Counted from the stretch's first letter, positions 25,018 to 34,237 are shown. The stretch: DNA of 64,000 nucleotides from Pseudomonas mandelii (GCF_006438925.1 NZ_RCZA01000009.1:186300-250299); one strand, 5' to 3'. Notes: generated by a model not told the origin, from the sequence alone. Translations and numbers: made by a program.

Positions 25018-26559
25018 ATGAATTCGACCATTGGCCTCGGGACTTTTTCCCATCGGCGCACCCTTGGCGTTTTGACCGCCAGTCTGCTGTCTTTCTCCGT
25101 CAACGCAGCAACCCTGACCCGCGATAACGGTGCCGCGGTGGGCGACAACCAGAACTCGCAAACCGCCGGCGCGACCGGCCCGGTGTTGCTGCAAGACGTG
25201 CAATTGATCCAGAAGCTCCAGCGCTTTGACCGTGAACGCATTCCTGAGCGAGTGGTGCATGCCCGCGGTGCGGGTGCCCATGGCATCTTCAGCGTGACTG
25301 ACGACCTGACTGATCTGACCAAGGCCAAGGTATTCGCCGCTGGCCAGAACACTCCCGTGTTTGTACGCTTTTCGGCGGTGGTCCACGGCAACCATTCACC
25401 GGAAACCCTGCGTGACCCTCGCGGTTTTGCCACCAAGTTCTACACCGCGGACGGCAATTGGGACCTGGTCGGCAACAATTTCCCGACCTTCTTCATCCGT
25501 GACGCCATCAAGTTTCCGGACATGGTCCATGCCTTCAAGCCTGACCCGCGTACCAACCTCGACGATGACGCCCGTCGTTTCGATTTCTTCTCTCATGTTC
25601 CAGAAGCCACTCGCACCCTGACCGAGTTGTACTCTAACTCTGGTACTCCTGCCAGTTATCGGGAAATGGATGGTAATGGTGTTCACGCCTATAAGTTAAT
25701 TAACGCCAAAGGTGAAGTTCACTACGTGAAGTTTCACTGGAAAAGTTTGCAAGGGATTAACAATCTCGATCCGAAAGCCGTGACGAAAGTTCAAGGTAAA
25801 GACTACAGTCATATGACTAATGACTTGGTTACACATATTGATAAAGGCGATTTTCCGAAATGGGACTTGTACGTTCAGATTTTAAATCCTCAAGACTTGT
25901 ACAAGTTTGATTTCGATCCTTTGGATGCAACCAAGATTTGGCCCGGCGTTCCAGAGCGAAAAGTTGGACAGATGGTCTTGAATCGTAATCCTGCGAATGT
26001 CTTCCAGGAAACGGAACAAGTTGCTATGGCGCCGGCCAATCTTGTTCCCGGTATCGAACCTTCGGAAGACCGATTGTTGCAGGGGCGAGTGTTTTCTTAT
26101 GCCGATACGCAACTGTATCGTCTGGGGGCCAATGCGATGCAGTTGCCGATCAATGCTCCAAAGATTGCGGTAAACAACGGTAATCAGGACGGCGCAATGA
26201 ATATCGGCCACAGCAGCACTGGGGTGAATTACCAGCCAAGCCGTTTGCTGCCTCGTGAAGAGCTGCAAACCGCGGGCTACAGCCAATCGGCGCTGTCGGG
26301 CAGCACGCAGCAGGCGAAGATTCAGCGTGAACAAAACTTCAAGCAGGCCGGTGATCTTTATCGCTCCTTCAGCAAGAAAGAACGCAAGGACCTGATCGAG
26401 AGCTTCGGTGGTTCGCTGGTCACCACCGATGATGAGAGCAAACACATCATGCTGTCCTTCCTCTATAAGGCCGACCCGGAGTACGGGACTGGGGTGACCG
26501 AGGTTGCCAAGGGGGATCTGAACCGGGTCAAGGCTCTGGCCGCCAAACTGGTTGACTGA
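25018..26559 (+). CDS. katB: exported monofunctional heme catalase
   Basis: 513 residues. A signal peptide (about 1-30, ending SVNA) suggests export, as for KatB of P. aeruginosa. Catalytic His81 lies in RVVHARGAGAHG, the Asn in DLVGNNFPTFFIRD (153/154), and heme-ligand Tyr361 in RVFSYADTQLYRLG. It decomposes hydrogen peroxide. The next gene is ankB, its known partner. Codon use changes sharply: from about 25,625 to 26,160 the DNA is AT-rich (35-42% GC in lines counted, against about 57% just before) while the protein stays a normal catalase. No OxyR site was identified with confidence. Confidence 0.95.
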   Translation: MNSTIGLGTFSHRRTLGVLTASLLSFSVNAATLTRDNGAAVGDNQNSQTAGATGPVLLQDVQLIQKLQRFDRERIPERVVHARGAGAHGIFSVTDDLTDLTKAKVFAAGQNTPVFVRFSAVVHGNHSPETLRDPRGFATKFYTADGNWDLVGNNFPTFFIRDAIKFPDMVHAFKPDPRTNLDDDARRFDFFSHVPEATRTLTELYSNSGTPASYREMDGNGVHAYKLINAKGEVHYVKFHWKSLQGINNLDPKAVTKVQGKDYSHMTNDLVTHIDKGDFPKWDLYVQILNPQDLYKFDFDPLDATKIWPGVPERKVGQMVLNRNPANVFQETEQVAMAPANLVPGIEPSEDRLLQGRVFSYADTQLYRLGANAMQLPINAPKIAVNNGNQDGAMNIGHSSTGVNYQPSRLLPREELQTAGYSQSALSGSTQQAKIQREQNFKQAGDLYRSFSKKERKDLIESFGGSLVTTDDESKHIMLSFLYKADPEYGTGVTEVAKGDLNRVKALAAKLVD

Positions 26560-26616
26560 TTTTTCAGCCTGAAGCGGGGCCTCATGCGAGGTCCCGTCTG
26601 GCCAAGGAGCCTTGTC

Positions 26617-27171
26617 ATGCGTTTTTATCTGTTTTTTTTTCTGGCGTGTTTGCCGTTCGGCTTGTTCGCCGGGCCGGCCACGCAAGTCACGAAAGATCCT
26701 GCTGCACTGAAAGCCCAATTGCAGGACTACTACTTTGATGCTGCCCGTCGCGGCGATGTGCCGATGCTCGAGACCTTCATCGAGGCTGGATACTCCCTGG
26801 ATACTCGCGATAACAAGGGCTACACCGCACTGATTCTGGCGGCTTATCACGGGCAGAGTGCAGCGGTGGACCGATTGCTCGCTGCCGGGGCAGACGCTTG
26901 TGCTCAGGACACTCGTGGCAACACGGCGCTGATGGGCGCGATTTTCAAGGGCGAAGTACAGATTGCTCGAACCCTGCTGGCGACCAATTGCAGCCCCGAT
27001 CAACGCAATGGTGCCGGGCAGACCGCAGCGATGTACGCCGGATTGTTCAAGCGCGTCGAGTTGCTCGACGCGCTCAAAGCCAAGGGGGCGGACCTTTGCG
27101 CCGAGGATCCGATGGGCAATAGCGCCGCGCGTCTGGCCAGCGGTGAAATCCGCACCGCGGCGCCGCGCTGA
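26617..27171 (+). CDS. ankB: periplasmic ankyrin-repeat protein AnkB
   Basis: 184 residues. A signal peptide (MRFYLFFFLACLPFGLFAGP) is followed by about four ankyrin repeats, seen in repeated G-x-TALxxAAYxGQ and DTRGNTALMGAIFKGE segments. In P. aeruginosa AnkB is needed for full KatB activity in the periplasm, probably as an antioxidant scaffold. The ATG at 26617 follows AAGGAGCC and lies 57 bases after katB. A short GC hairpin lies in the katB-ankB gap without a T tract, so read-through or differential expression is possible. Confidence 0.9.
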   Translation: MRFYLFFFLACLPFGLFAGPATQVTKDPAALKAQLQDYYFDAARRGDVPMLETFIEAGYSLDTRDNKGYTALILAAYHGQSAAVDRLLAAGADACAQDTRGNTALMGAIFKGEVQIARTLLATNCSPDQRNGAGQTAAMYAGLFKRVELLDALKAKGADLCAEDPMGNSAARLASGEIRTAAPR

Positions 27172-27216
27172 TCCGCTCCAGCTGAGCTATCATCGCGGTT
27201 TTTGCCGGGAGTTCAG

Positions 27217-28584
27217 ATGGCCAAGGCCAAGCGCATGTACGGCTGCACCGAGTGCGGCTCAACCTTCCCCAAGTGGGCTGGCCAGTGCGGTGAGTGCGGG
27301 GCCTGGAACACCCTGACCGAAACCATGGTGGAGAGCGGTGGTGCCGCAGCCCCCAGCGGTCGCACCGGCTGGACCGGTCAACAGGCACAGATCAAGACCC
27401 TGGCCGAAGTCAGTGTCGAAGAAATCCCGCGTTTTTCCACGGCCTCCAGTGAACTCGATCGGGTGCTGGGCGGTGGTCTGGTGGATGGCTCGGTGGTGCT
27501 CATCGGCGGTGATCCGGGTATCGGCAAATCGACCATTCTGCTGCAAACCTTGTGCAACCTCGCCAAAGTCATGCCGGCGCTGTACGTCACCGGCGAAGAG
27601 TCCCAGCAGCAAGTGGCCATGCGCGCCCGCCGTCTCGGCTTGCCTCAGGATCAACTGCGGGTGATGACCGAAACCTGCATCGAGACCATCATCGCCACCG
27701 CCCGGCAGGAAAAACCCAAGGTGATGGTGATCGACTCGATTCAGACGATATTCACCGAGCAACTGCAATCGGCACCGGGCGGCGTGTCCCAGGTCAGGGA
27801 AAGCGCGGCGTTGCTGGTGCGCTATGCCAAGCAGAGCGGCACCGCCATTTTCCTGGTCGGTCACGTGACGAAAGAAGGTGCATTGGCCGGGCCGCGAGTG
27901 TTGGAGCACATGGTCGACACGGTGCTGTATTTCGAAGGCGAATCCGATGGGCGCTTGCGTTTGCTGCGGGCGGTGAAGAACCGTTTCGGCGCCGTCAACG
28001 AACTGGGCGTGTTCGGTATGACCGACAAGGGGCTGAAAGAAGTCTCCAATCCTTCGGCGATTTTTCTTACCCGTGCGCAGGAGGAAGTGCCGGGCAGTGT
28101 GGTCATGGCGACGTGGGAAGGGACGCGGCCGATGCTGGTGGAAGTCCAGGCGCTGGTGGACGACAGTCACCTGGCCAATCCACGTCGGGTAACGCTGGGG
28201 CTGGATCAGAATCGACTGGCGATGTTGTTGGCGGTGCTGCACCGTCACGGTGGCATTCCGACCCATGATCAGGATGTGTTTCTCAACGTGGTTGGCGGGG
28301 TGAAGGTGCTGGAAACGGCCTCCGATCTGGCGCTGATGGCGGCGGTCATGTCCAGTTTGCGCAACCGGCCACTGCCGCACGATCTGCTGGTGTTCGGCGA
28401 GGTCGGGCTTTCCGGCGAAGTACGTCCGGTGCCGAGCGGCCAGGAACGTTTGAAAGAAGCGGCCAAACACGGCTTCAAACGCGCCATCGTGCCTAAGGGC
28501 AATGCGCCTAAAGAAGCGCCGCCGGGGTTGCAGATTATTGCTGTAACGCGTCTGGAACAGGCGTTGGACGCCCTCTTCGAATAA
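27217..28584 (+). CDS. radA: DNA repair and branch-migration ATPase RadA
   Basis: 455 residues. An N-terminal C4 zinc finger (Cys10, Cys13, Cys24, Cys27) is followed by a RecA-like ATPase with Walker A GGDPGIGKST (Lys104), the RadA-specific KNRFG motif, and a C-terminal Lon-like domain. RadA processes recombination intermediates. The ATG at 27217 begins MAKAKRMYGCTECG; a start 15 bases upstream is unlikely. It stands alone, 45 bases after ankB, and is followed by a REP pair. No defect is seen. Confidence 0.96.
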   Translation: MAKAKRMYGCTECGSTFPKWAGQCGECGAWNTLTETMVESGGAAAPSGRTGWTGQQAQIKTLAEVSVEEIPRFSTASSELDRVLGGGLVDGSVVLIGGDPGIGKSTILLQTLCNLAKVMPALYVTGEESQQQVAMRARRLGLPQDQLRVMTETCIETIIATARQEKPKVMVIDSIQTIFTEQLQSAPGGVSQVRESAALLVRYAKQSGTAIFLVGHVTKEGALAGPRVLEHMVDTVLYFEGESDGRLRLLRAVKNRFGAVNELGVFGMTDKGLKEVSNPSAIFLTRAQEEVPGSVVMATWEGTRPMLVEVQALVDDSHLANPRRVTLGLDQNRLAMLLAVLHRHGGIPTHDQDVFLNVVGGVKVLETASDLALMAAVMSSLRNRPLPHDLLVFGEVGLSGEVRPVPSGQERLKEAAKHGFKRAIVPKGNAPKEAPPGLQIIAVTRLEQALDALFE

Positions 28585-28605
28585 CGTTCAGGTCGATACA
28601 AAACC

Positions 28606-28695
28606 TGTGGGAGCGAGCCTGCTCGCGGTAGCAGTATGTCAGTCGACTTAAATGTTGAATGTCAGACCGTATTCGCGAGCAGGCTCGCTCCCACA
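28606..28695. repeat. REP inverted pair (90-base class)
   Basis: Two inverted GTGGGAGCGAGCCTGCTCGC copies around an inner dyad (GTCAGTCGAC...GAATGTCAG), between the convergent radA and mapZ genes. Confidence 0.9.
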
Positions 28696-28713
28696 TGGGT
28701 ATGGGATTGGCCT

Positions 28714-29082
28714 TCAAACTTCGATCAGCGCCCCCAACTCCCGTTCGAGCTCCTGCGAGTCGCCAAGGTTGAGTTCAACCAGTCGCCGCAGGCGTTCGAT
28801 GGATTCCAGGCTGATGTGTTTGCAGACGAACCCGAGCTGGCCATGGTCATCGTGGGTCAACATCACATCCATCTTGATCTCGACGTCCTCGTTGAGATGA
28901 ATATCGACCAGGAAATGCCACTCCCGATTCCCCAACCACGGTTCGGGCTTTTCGATCAACAGTCCCTTCAGTGACAGGTCGATCAACTTCACCGGCCAGA
29001 TGAATTCCCCCTGACTCAGCTCGGTTCGGGCATCGAACGCAATACGTTTGAAGCGGCGGCGATCGGCAGGTTGCTCGCTCAT
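28714..29082 (-). CDS. mapZ: PilZ-domain c-di-GMP receptor MapZ
   Basis: 122 residues, a single PilZ domain. c-di-GMP-binding motifs are RRRFKR (8-13) and DLSLKG (35-40). The C-terminal helix (about 95-115, ERLRRLVELNLGDSQELEREL) closely matches P. aeruginosa MapZ (PA4608). There MapZ binds the chemotaxis methyltransferase CheR1 when c-di-GMP is high and so alters flagellar motor switching. It lies between radA and cstA, as in P. aeruginosa. The morA gene, encoding a c-di-GMP enzyme, lies 8 kb away. Neighbourhood and C-terminus both support the symbol. Confidence 0.9.
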   Translation of the reverse strand: MSEQPADRRRFKRIAFDARTELSQGEFIWPVKLIDLSLKGLLIEKPEPWLGNREWHFLVDIHLNEDVEIKMDVMLTHDDHGQLGFVCKHISLESIERLRRLVELNLGDSQELERELGALIEV

Positions 29083-29241
29083 GGCGCAATCCTCGTAAAT
29101 GTTCGCTGACTATAGACCCGCATCGTCAAAGGCTGCCAGCACAGTGATGGCTCAACCCATGTCGGGGGGATGGCCTTTGCGGCCGTTAGCGCTAAACTCG
29201 AGATGGCTGTCTTTCTTGTCCACCCTGGCTGGAATCATAAA

Positions 29242-31308
29242 ATGAAAAATAATAATAGCCTGCTACGCCACCTACCCTGGCTGCTGCTGGCAATCCTGGG
29301 AGCGTGCGCCCTAGGTGTAGTGGCATTGCGCCGAGGCGAGGCGATCAACGCCTTGTGGATTGTGGTCGCCGCCGTGGCCATCTATCTGGTTGCGTATCGT
29401 TACTACAGTCTGTTCATCGCTAACAATGTGATGCAACTCGACCCGCGACGGGCCACCCCCGCCGTGCTCAACAATGACGGTCTGGACTACGTCCCCACCA
29501 ACAAACACATCCTCTTCGGTCACCACTTCGCAGCCATCGCTGGCGCAGGGCCGCTGGTCGGTCCGGTCCTGGCGGCGCAGATGGGTTACCTGCCCGGTAC
29601 GCTGTGGCTGATTGCCGGTGTGGTGCTGGCCGGTGCCGTTCAGGACTTCATGGTCCTGTTCATGTCCACCCGCCGCAACGGCCGTTCCCTGGGCGACATG
29701 GTCCGTGAAGAAATGGGCCGCATCCCCGGCACCATCGCGCTGTTTGGCTGCTTCCTGATCATGATCATCATCCTGGCGGTGCTGGCGCTGATCGTTGTAA
29801 AAGCCCTGGCCGAAAGCCCGTGGGGTATTTTCACGGTGATGGCGACCATCCCGATCGCGATGTTCATGGGCATTTACATGCGCTACATCCGCCCGGGCCG
29901 CATCGGTGAAATCTCCGTGGTCGGCGTGCTGTTGCTGCTCGGTTCGATCTGGCTCGGCGGGCAGATTGCCGCTGATCCGTTCTGGGCCAAGGCGTTCAGC
30001 TTCACTGGCGTGCAGATTACGTGGATGCTGGTCGGTTACGGTTTCGTGGCCGCCTCGTTACCGGTCTGGCTGATTCTGGCGCCGCGTGATTACCTGTCGA
30101 CGTTCCTGAAAATCGGCACCATCGTGGCCTTGGCGATCGGCATCCTGATCACCATGCCTGAGCTGAAAATGCCGGCGCTGACCCAGTTCATCGACGGTAC
30201 TGGCCCTGTGTGGAAGGGCGGTCTGTTCCCGTTCCTGTTCATCACCATCGCCTGTGGCGCGGTCTCCGGTTTCCACGCGCTGATTGCTTCCGGCACCACG
30301 CCGAAACTGCTGGATAACGAAGTCAACGCCCGTTACATCGGTTACGGCGCCATGCTGATGGAATCCTTCGTCGCCATCATGGCCATGGTTGCCGCGTCAG
30401 TGATCGAGCCAGGCGTGTATTTCGCCATGAACAGCCCGGCGGCAGTCGTCGGCGGTGACGTGGTGGCCGTGGCACAAACCGTCAGCAGCTGGGGTTTCGC
30501 GATTACGCCAGAAGCCCTGCTAGCGGTGGCCAAGGACATCGGTGAAACCACCGTCCTGGCCCGTGCCGGCGGTGCGCCGACCCTGGCGGTCGGTATCGCA
30601 CAGATTCTGCACAGTGTCCTGCCGGGTGAAAACACCATGGCGTTCTGGTACCACTTCGCGATTCTGTTCGAAGCGCTGTTCATCCTGACCGCCGTCGACG
30701 CCGGTACCCGTGCCGGCCGTTTCATGCTGCAAGACTTGCTCGGTTCCTTCGTGCCAGCGCTGAAACGCACCGAATCCTGGACCGCCAACCTGATCGCAAC
30801 CGCCGGTTGCGTGGCGATGTGGGGCTGGTTGTTGTACCAGGGCGTGATCGATCCACTGGGCGGCATCAACACCTTGTGGCCGCTGTTCGGTATCTCCAAC
30901 CAGATGCTGGCCGGTATCGCGCTGATGCTCGGCACCGTCGTGCTGATCAAAATGAAGCGCCAGCGCTACGTCTGGGTCACCATGCTGCCCGCCGTGTGGC
31001 TGCTGATCTGCACCACCACCGCCGGTTTCATCAAGCTGTTCGACGCTAACCCGGCGATCGGCTTCCTGTCGCTGGCCAAGAAGTACAGCGATGCGCTGGC
31101 CAACGGTCAGATCCTCGCCCCGGCCAAGGACATTACGCAGATGCAGCACGTGATCTTCAACGCCTACACCAACGCAACGCTGACCGCGCTGTTCCTGTTC
31201 GTGGTATTCAGTATCCTGTTCTATGCGCTCAAGGTCGGTATTTCCGCCTGGGGCAGCAAAGAACGTACGGATAAAGAAGCGCCATTCCAGGCTCTGCCGG
31301 ATGCGTAA
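29242..31308 (+). CDS. cstA: carbon starvation protein CstA (transporter)
   Basis: 688 residues with about 16-18 transmembrane segments. The conserved HFAAIAGAGPLVGPVLAAQMGY and GAVQDF motifs place it in the CstA family (relatives of BtsT), which imports pyruvate or peptides when carbon is scarce. It is the first gene of a cstA-ybdD-yjiA cluster, as in the E. coli btsT-yjiX-yjiA operon. The ATG at 29242 fits the family start MKNNNSLLRHLPW; the ribosome site is weak. The first codons contain AATAATAA, a Hfq/Crc-type motif, so catabolite repression is likely. Confidence 0.94.
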   Translation: MKNNNSLLRHLPWLLLAILGACALGVVALRRGEAINALWIVVAAVAIYLVAYRYYSLFIANNVMQLDPRRATPAVLNNDGLDYVPTNKHILFGHHFAAIAGAGPLVGPVLAAQMGYLPGTLWLIAGVVLAGAVQDFMVLFMSTRRNGRSLGDMVREEMGRIPGTIALFGCFLIMIIILAVLALIVVKALAESPWGIFTVMATIPIAMFMGIYMRYIRPGRIGEISVVGVLLLLGSIWLGGQIAADPFWAKAFSFTGVQITWMLVGYGFVAASLPVWLILAPRDYLSTFLKIGTIVALAIGILITMPELKMPALTQFIDGTGPVWKGGLFPFLFITIACGAVSGFHALIASGTTPKLLDNEVNARYIGYGAMLMESFVAIMAMVAASVIEPGVYFAMNSPAAVVGGDVVAVAQTVSSWGFAITPEALLAVAKDIGETTVLARAGGAPTLAVGIAQILHSVLPGENTMAFWYHFAILFEALFILTAVDAGTRAGRFMLQDLLGSFVPALKRTESWTANLIATAGCVAMWGWLLYQGVIDPLGGINTLWPLFGISNQMLAGIALMLGTVVLIKMKRQRYVWVTMLPAVWLLICTTTAGFIKLFDANPAIGFLSLAKKYSDALANGQILAPAKDITQMQHVIFNAYTNATLTALFLFVVFSILFYALKVGISAWGSKERTDKEAPFQALPDA
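29248..29255 (+). promoter_or_regulatory. Hfq/Crc-type motif in the cstA start
   Basis: AATAATAA, an exact AANAANAA match beginning 6 bases after the A of the cstA start codon. This is a typical place for Hfq-Crc to block translation in Pseudomonas. Confidence 0.55.
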
Positions 31309-31322
31309 TCGAGGATTGCAGC

Positions 31323-31520
31323 ATGTTCAATGACCTGAGTCGCCTCGGTAAATACCTCGGTCAGGCCGCGCGCCTGATGGTCGGGATGCCCGACTACGAC
31401 AATTACGTCGAGCATATGCAAACCAAACACCCGGACAAACCGGTGATGAGCTACGAAATGTTCTTCCGGGAACGCCAAGAGGCTCGTTACGGTGGCAAAG
31501 GTGGGCCGAAGTGCTGTTGA
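31323..31520 (+). CDS. YbdD/YjiX-family small protein
   Basis: 65 residues of the YbdD/YjiX family (DUF466), with the conserved core GMPDYDNYVEHM and HPDKPVMSYEMFFRERQEARYG and a C-terminal CC pair. These proteins accompany CstA/BtsT transporters in many bacteria and seem to be needed for, or to modulate, transport. The gene starts 14 bases after cstA. A REP pair separates it from yjiA. Confidence 0.92.
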   Translation: MFNDLSRLGKYLGQAARLMVGMPDYDNYVEHMQTKHPDKPVMSYEMFFRERQEARYGGKGGPKCC

Positions 31521-31555
31521 TCTGCTGAGTCAGATCATGATGTGAAGCAAAAAAC

Positions 31556-31645
31556 TGTGGGAGCGAGCTTGCTCGCGAAGGCAATCGGTCATTCGACACT
31601 GATGTTGACTGACACACCGCTTTCGCGAGCAGGCTCGCTCCCACA
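31556..31645. repeat. REP inverted pair (90-base class)
   Basis: The left arm has one change (GAGCTTGC); the inner segment ends TGTTGACTGACACACCGC. It lies between ybdD and yjiA inside a co-directional cluster. Confidence 0.9.
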
Positions 31646-31690
31646 TTCGTTTTGTGTTGTTTTTTAACTTTGTGAAACAGGAGACTCCAG

Positions 31691-32662
31691 TTGTCCTCTC
31701 CCATCCCGGTAACGATCCTCAGTGGCTTTCTCGGCGCGGGCAAAACCACGCTGTTGCGCCACCTGGTCAAAGCCGAACACGGCCTGAAAATCGCCGTGAT
31801 CGAGAACGAATTCAGCGACGCCGGTATCGACACCCAGCTGTTGGGCGACGAACCGGTGCAAGTGATGACGCTGTCCAACGGCTGCGTCTGCTGCACCATC
31901 CACACCGATCTGACCAAAGCCTTGTACTTGTTGCTCGAGCGCCTGGACAGCGGCGAAATCGCCTTCGACCGTCTGGTGATCGAATGCACCGGCCTGGCCG
32001 ACCCGGCACCTGTGGCCCAAACCTTTTTCATCGATGAAGAGCTGCGCGAGCGCTACATCCTCGACGGCATCATTACTCTGGTCGATGCGGCGCACGCCGA
32101 CACTCACCTGACGCAAACCATCGCCCAGGCGCAGATCGGTTTCGCCGACCGCTTACTGGTGAGCAAACGTGATCTGGTGGACGAGGCGACCTTTACCGCG
32201 CTGAGCGAGCGCCTGACCCGCATCAACCGTCGCGCACCGATCCGCGTGGTCGACCACGGCAAAATTGACCTGGCCGAATTGCTCGACGTGCGCGGTTTCA
32301 ATCTCAATGCCGACCTTGGCGGCGGAGTCAGCCTGCGCCCGGTGAGCAAAGCGCCGTCCATCGACCGCATTTCCAGCCTGGTGCTGCGCACTGATAAACC
32401 GCTGGATATCGACAAACTCAGTGAGTTCATGAACGAACTGCTGGAGGACCATGGCAAGCAATTGCTGCGCTACAAAGGCGTGTTGAACATCCTTGGCGAG
32501 CCGCGGCGCATGGTGTTTCAGGGCGTATTGAAGCTGTACGGATTCGATTGGGACACCGAGTGGGCGGACGATGAAACGCGCGAAAGCGTGATCGTGTTCA
32601 TTGCCGATGATTTGCCGGAAGAGAAAATCCGTGAGGGGTTTGCGCGGGTAGCGGCGGAATAA
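31691..32662 (+). CDS. yjiA: CobW/YjiA-family GTPase (metallochaperone-like)
   Basis: 323 residues. The P-loop is GFLGAGKTT (12-20), the family metal-binding CVCC motif is at 65-68, the guanine-specificity SKRDLVD element follows, and a C-terminal CobW domain ends the protein. YjiA-type G3E GTPases bind transition metals and are thought to deliver them. The neighbours cstA and ybdD match the E. coli btsT-yjiX-yjiA order. The start is an uncommon TTG at 31691, supported by AGGAG about 10 bases upstream and by the family N-terminus; no nearby ATG fits. Confidence 0.9.
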   Translation: MSSPIPVTILSGFLGAGKTTLLRHLVKAEHGLKIAVIENEFSDAGIDTQLLGDEPVQVMTLSNGCVCCTIHTDLTKALYLLLERLDSGEIAFDRLVIECTGLADPAPVAQTFFIDEELRERYILDGIITLVDAAHADTHLTQTIAQAQIGFADRLLVSKRDLVDEATFTALSERLTRINRRAPIRVVDHGKIDLAELLDVRGFNLNADLGGGVSLRPVSKAPSIDRISSLVLRTDKPLDIDKLSEFMNELLEDHGKQLLRYKGVLNILGEPRRMVFQGVLKLYGFDWDTEWADDETRESVIVFIADDLPEEKIREGFARVAAE

Positions 32663-32694
32663 AGTCCGACATTTTTAGCGAGTTTGATGCCGCT

Positions 32695-32760
32695 TTCGCG
32701 AGCAGGCTCGCTCCCACAGGGGAATGTATTTCAAATGTGGGAGCGAGCCTGCTCGCGATA
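32695..32760. repeat. REP inverted pair (short class)
   Basis: Two inverted REP copies with about 20 bases between them, between the convergent yjiA and GntR genes. Confidence 0.9.
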
Positions 32761-32765
32761 GCGGC

Positions 32766-33473
32766 CTAACCGACAACACGATTCTGACTGAGTGTCGGTC
32801 CGGCGTTGAGTAACATCGCTTCCAAATGATCCAGATGCTGGCCCAGCAAGTTCTCAGCCTTCACTGCTTCGCCGCGTTCCACGGCTTCCAGAATCGCCTG
32901 GTGCATATGCCAAACGCAATAACCCTCCAACCCTACCTCAAACTGCGCAATCGCCAGCGAAGTCAGCGGCACCAAGCTACCAAGAAAATGCGTCAACGGT
33001 GCATTCCCAGCCATTTCCGCCAACTGCAAATGAAACTCCCCCGATAAGCGAATCGCCGGACCACGGGCGGTGCATTGACGCTCGCTATCGATCAAGGCTC
33101 TCAGTGGTTTCAAGTCTTGCGTGCGCGATTGCTGGCAGACCAGGTGCACCAAGGTGATTTCGGTCAATCGCCGTGCATGCAACATTTGCCGGGTTTGCTC
33201 GCTGTCGAGCGCGGCGACGCGGGGCCGATGACTGGTCCGCAGGACGATGATCTGCTGATGGGACAGTTGCGTCAGCACACCACGAATGTCGCTTCGCCTG
33301 GCGCCGAACATCTGCGCCAGGCTTTCTTCCGTAAAGCGACTGGCCGCATGAATGCGCTGTTCGAGAATGGCATCGAATATCCGTGAGTAGAGATCATCCG
33401 CCGATGGCTTCCCGGTGTTCGTTCGGGGGAAGGGCAGGGCAGCGAGGGTTTGCGGTGAGGCGAAGCTGTTCAT
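32766..33473 (-). CDS. GntR-family regulator, FCD subfamily (second of two)
   Basis: 235 residues. The winged helix-turn-helix (about 25-90) contains EESLAQMFGARRSDIRGVLTQL. A helical FCD domain (about 100-225) carries metal-ligand-type histidines in GEFHLQL, CVWHMHQ and QHLDHLEAM. FCD regulators usually bind small carboxylates. It is last in a row dctA-GntR-GntR on the minus strand, 25 bases after the first regulator, so the two are probably co-transcribed. Their effector and targets are unknown. Confidence 0.86.
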   Translation of the reverse strand: MNSFASPQTLAALPFPRTNTGKPSADDLYSRIFDAILEQRIHAASRFTEESLAQMFGARRSDIRGVLTQLSHQQIIVLRTSHRPRVAALDSEQTRQMLHARRLTEITLVHLVCQQSRTQDLKPLRALIDSERQCTARGPAIRLSGEFHLQLAEMAGNAPLTHFLGSLVPLTSLAIAQFEVGLEGYCVWHMHQAILEAVERGEAVKAENLLGQHLDHLEAMLLNAGPTLSQNRVVG

Positions 33474-33498
33474 GGCTTGTCTCCAGTTCGAAGCGGAC

Positions 33499-34215
33499 TC
33501 AACTGACGAGGTTGTCGTCCGGAATATTCAATTCGATGCCCATCCGCTGGCCTTCCCGAAGGATGTGCCGACGCATTTCGGCGCTGGCCTGGGCGCTGTT
33601 TTTACTGCGAATAGCGCGCACCACGGCCTCGTTCTCCTCGAGGCGCTCAGCCAAATGCTCCGGGGAGTTGCGCAGCACGTCGGCGCTTTGCTTGAGGGCA
33701 TTGCTGGTCTGTTGCACCACACTCTGGAAGATCGGATTCGAGGTCAGCGTGAACAGCTCTTCGTGGAACGCGATGTAGGCGTTCACGCCGGCTTCACTGT
33801 CGTTGGCTTCCAGCGCTTCGCGCATGTCCATCAGGGTCAGGCGCAGTTGTCCGACTTCCTTGCTGCTGATCGACTGCGCCACCAGACCGACAATGAACGG
33901 CTCGAGGGTGTAGCGCAGTTGCAGCACGTCTTCCAGGCTCGCACCGGCGACTGCGCTGTCGTGGCTTTGGCTGTCGCTGAGATTGGCCTCCAGCACCACC
34001 ACGCCTTTACCCGGCATGGAACGCACCAGCCCGAGGGTTTCCAGCACGATGACGGCTTCACGCAGGCTCGGGCGGCTGATGCCCAGTTGTTCGGCCAACT
34101 CACGCTGCCCGGGCAACATCTCGCCGGAGCGCCACTGACCACGGGCCAAAGCGGCCCGGAGTTTTTCTACGACTGAATTGACGACGGTTGATGTGGTGAT
34201 CACTGTTCGCTCCAT
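33499..34215 (-). CDS. GntR-family regulator, FadR/FCD type (first of two)
   Basis: 238 residues. The helix-turn-helix (about 15-75) reads LPGQRELAEQLGISRPSLREAVIVLETLGLV, typical of the FadR subfamily, and is followed by an FCD domain (about 95-220). It lies 55 bases downstream of the dctA-type gene on the same strand, separated by a strong hairpin. The dctA promoter carries an ACCGGT-centred palindrome, a plausible binding site for this protein. The start at 34215 gives MERTVITTS; an ATG 6 bases earlier is possible. Confidence 0.87.
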   Translation of the reverse strand: MERTVITTSTVVNSVVEKLRAALARGQWRSGEMLPGQRELAEQLGISRPSLREAVIVLETLGLVRSMPGKGVVVLEANLSDSQSHDSAVAGASLEDVLQLRYTLEPFIVGLVAQSISSKEVGQLRLTLMDMREALEANDSEAGVNAYIAFHEELFTLTSNPIFQSVVQQTSNALKQSADVLRNSPEHLAERLEENEAVVRAIRSKNSAQASAEMRRHILREGQRMGIELNIPDDNLVS

Positions 34216-34237
34216 GAGCATCCAAAACGATTGATGA

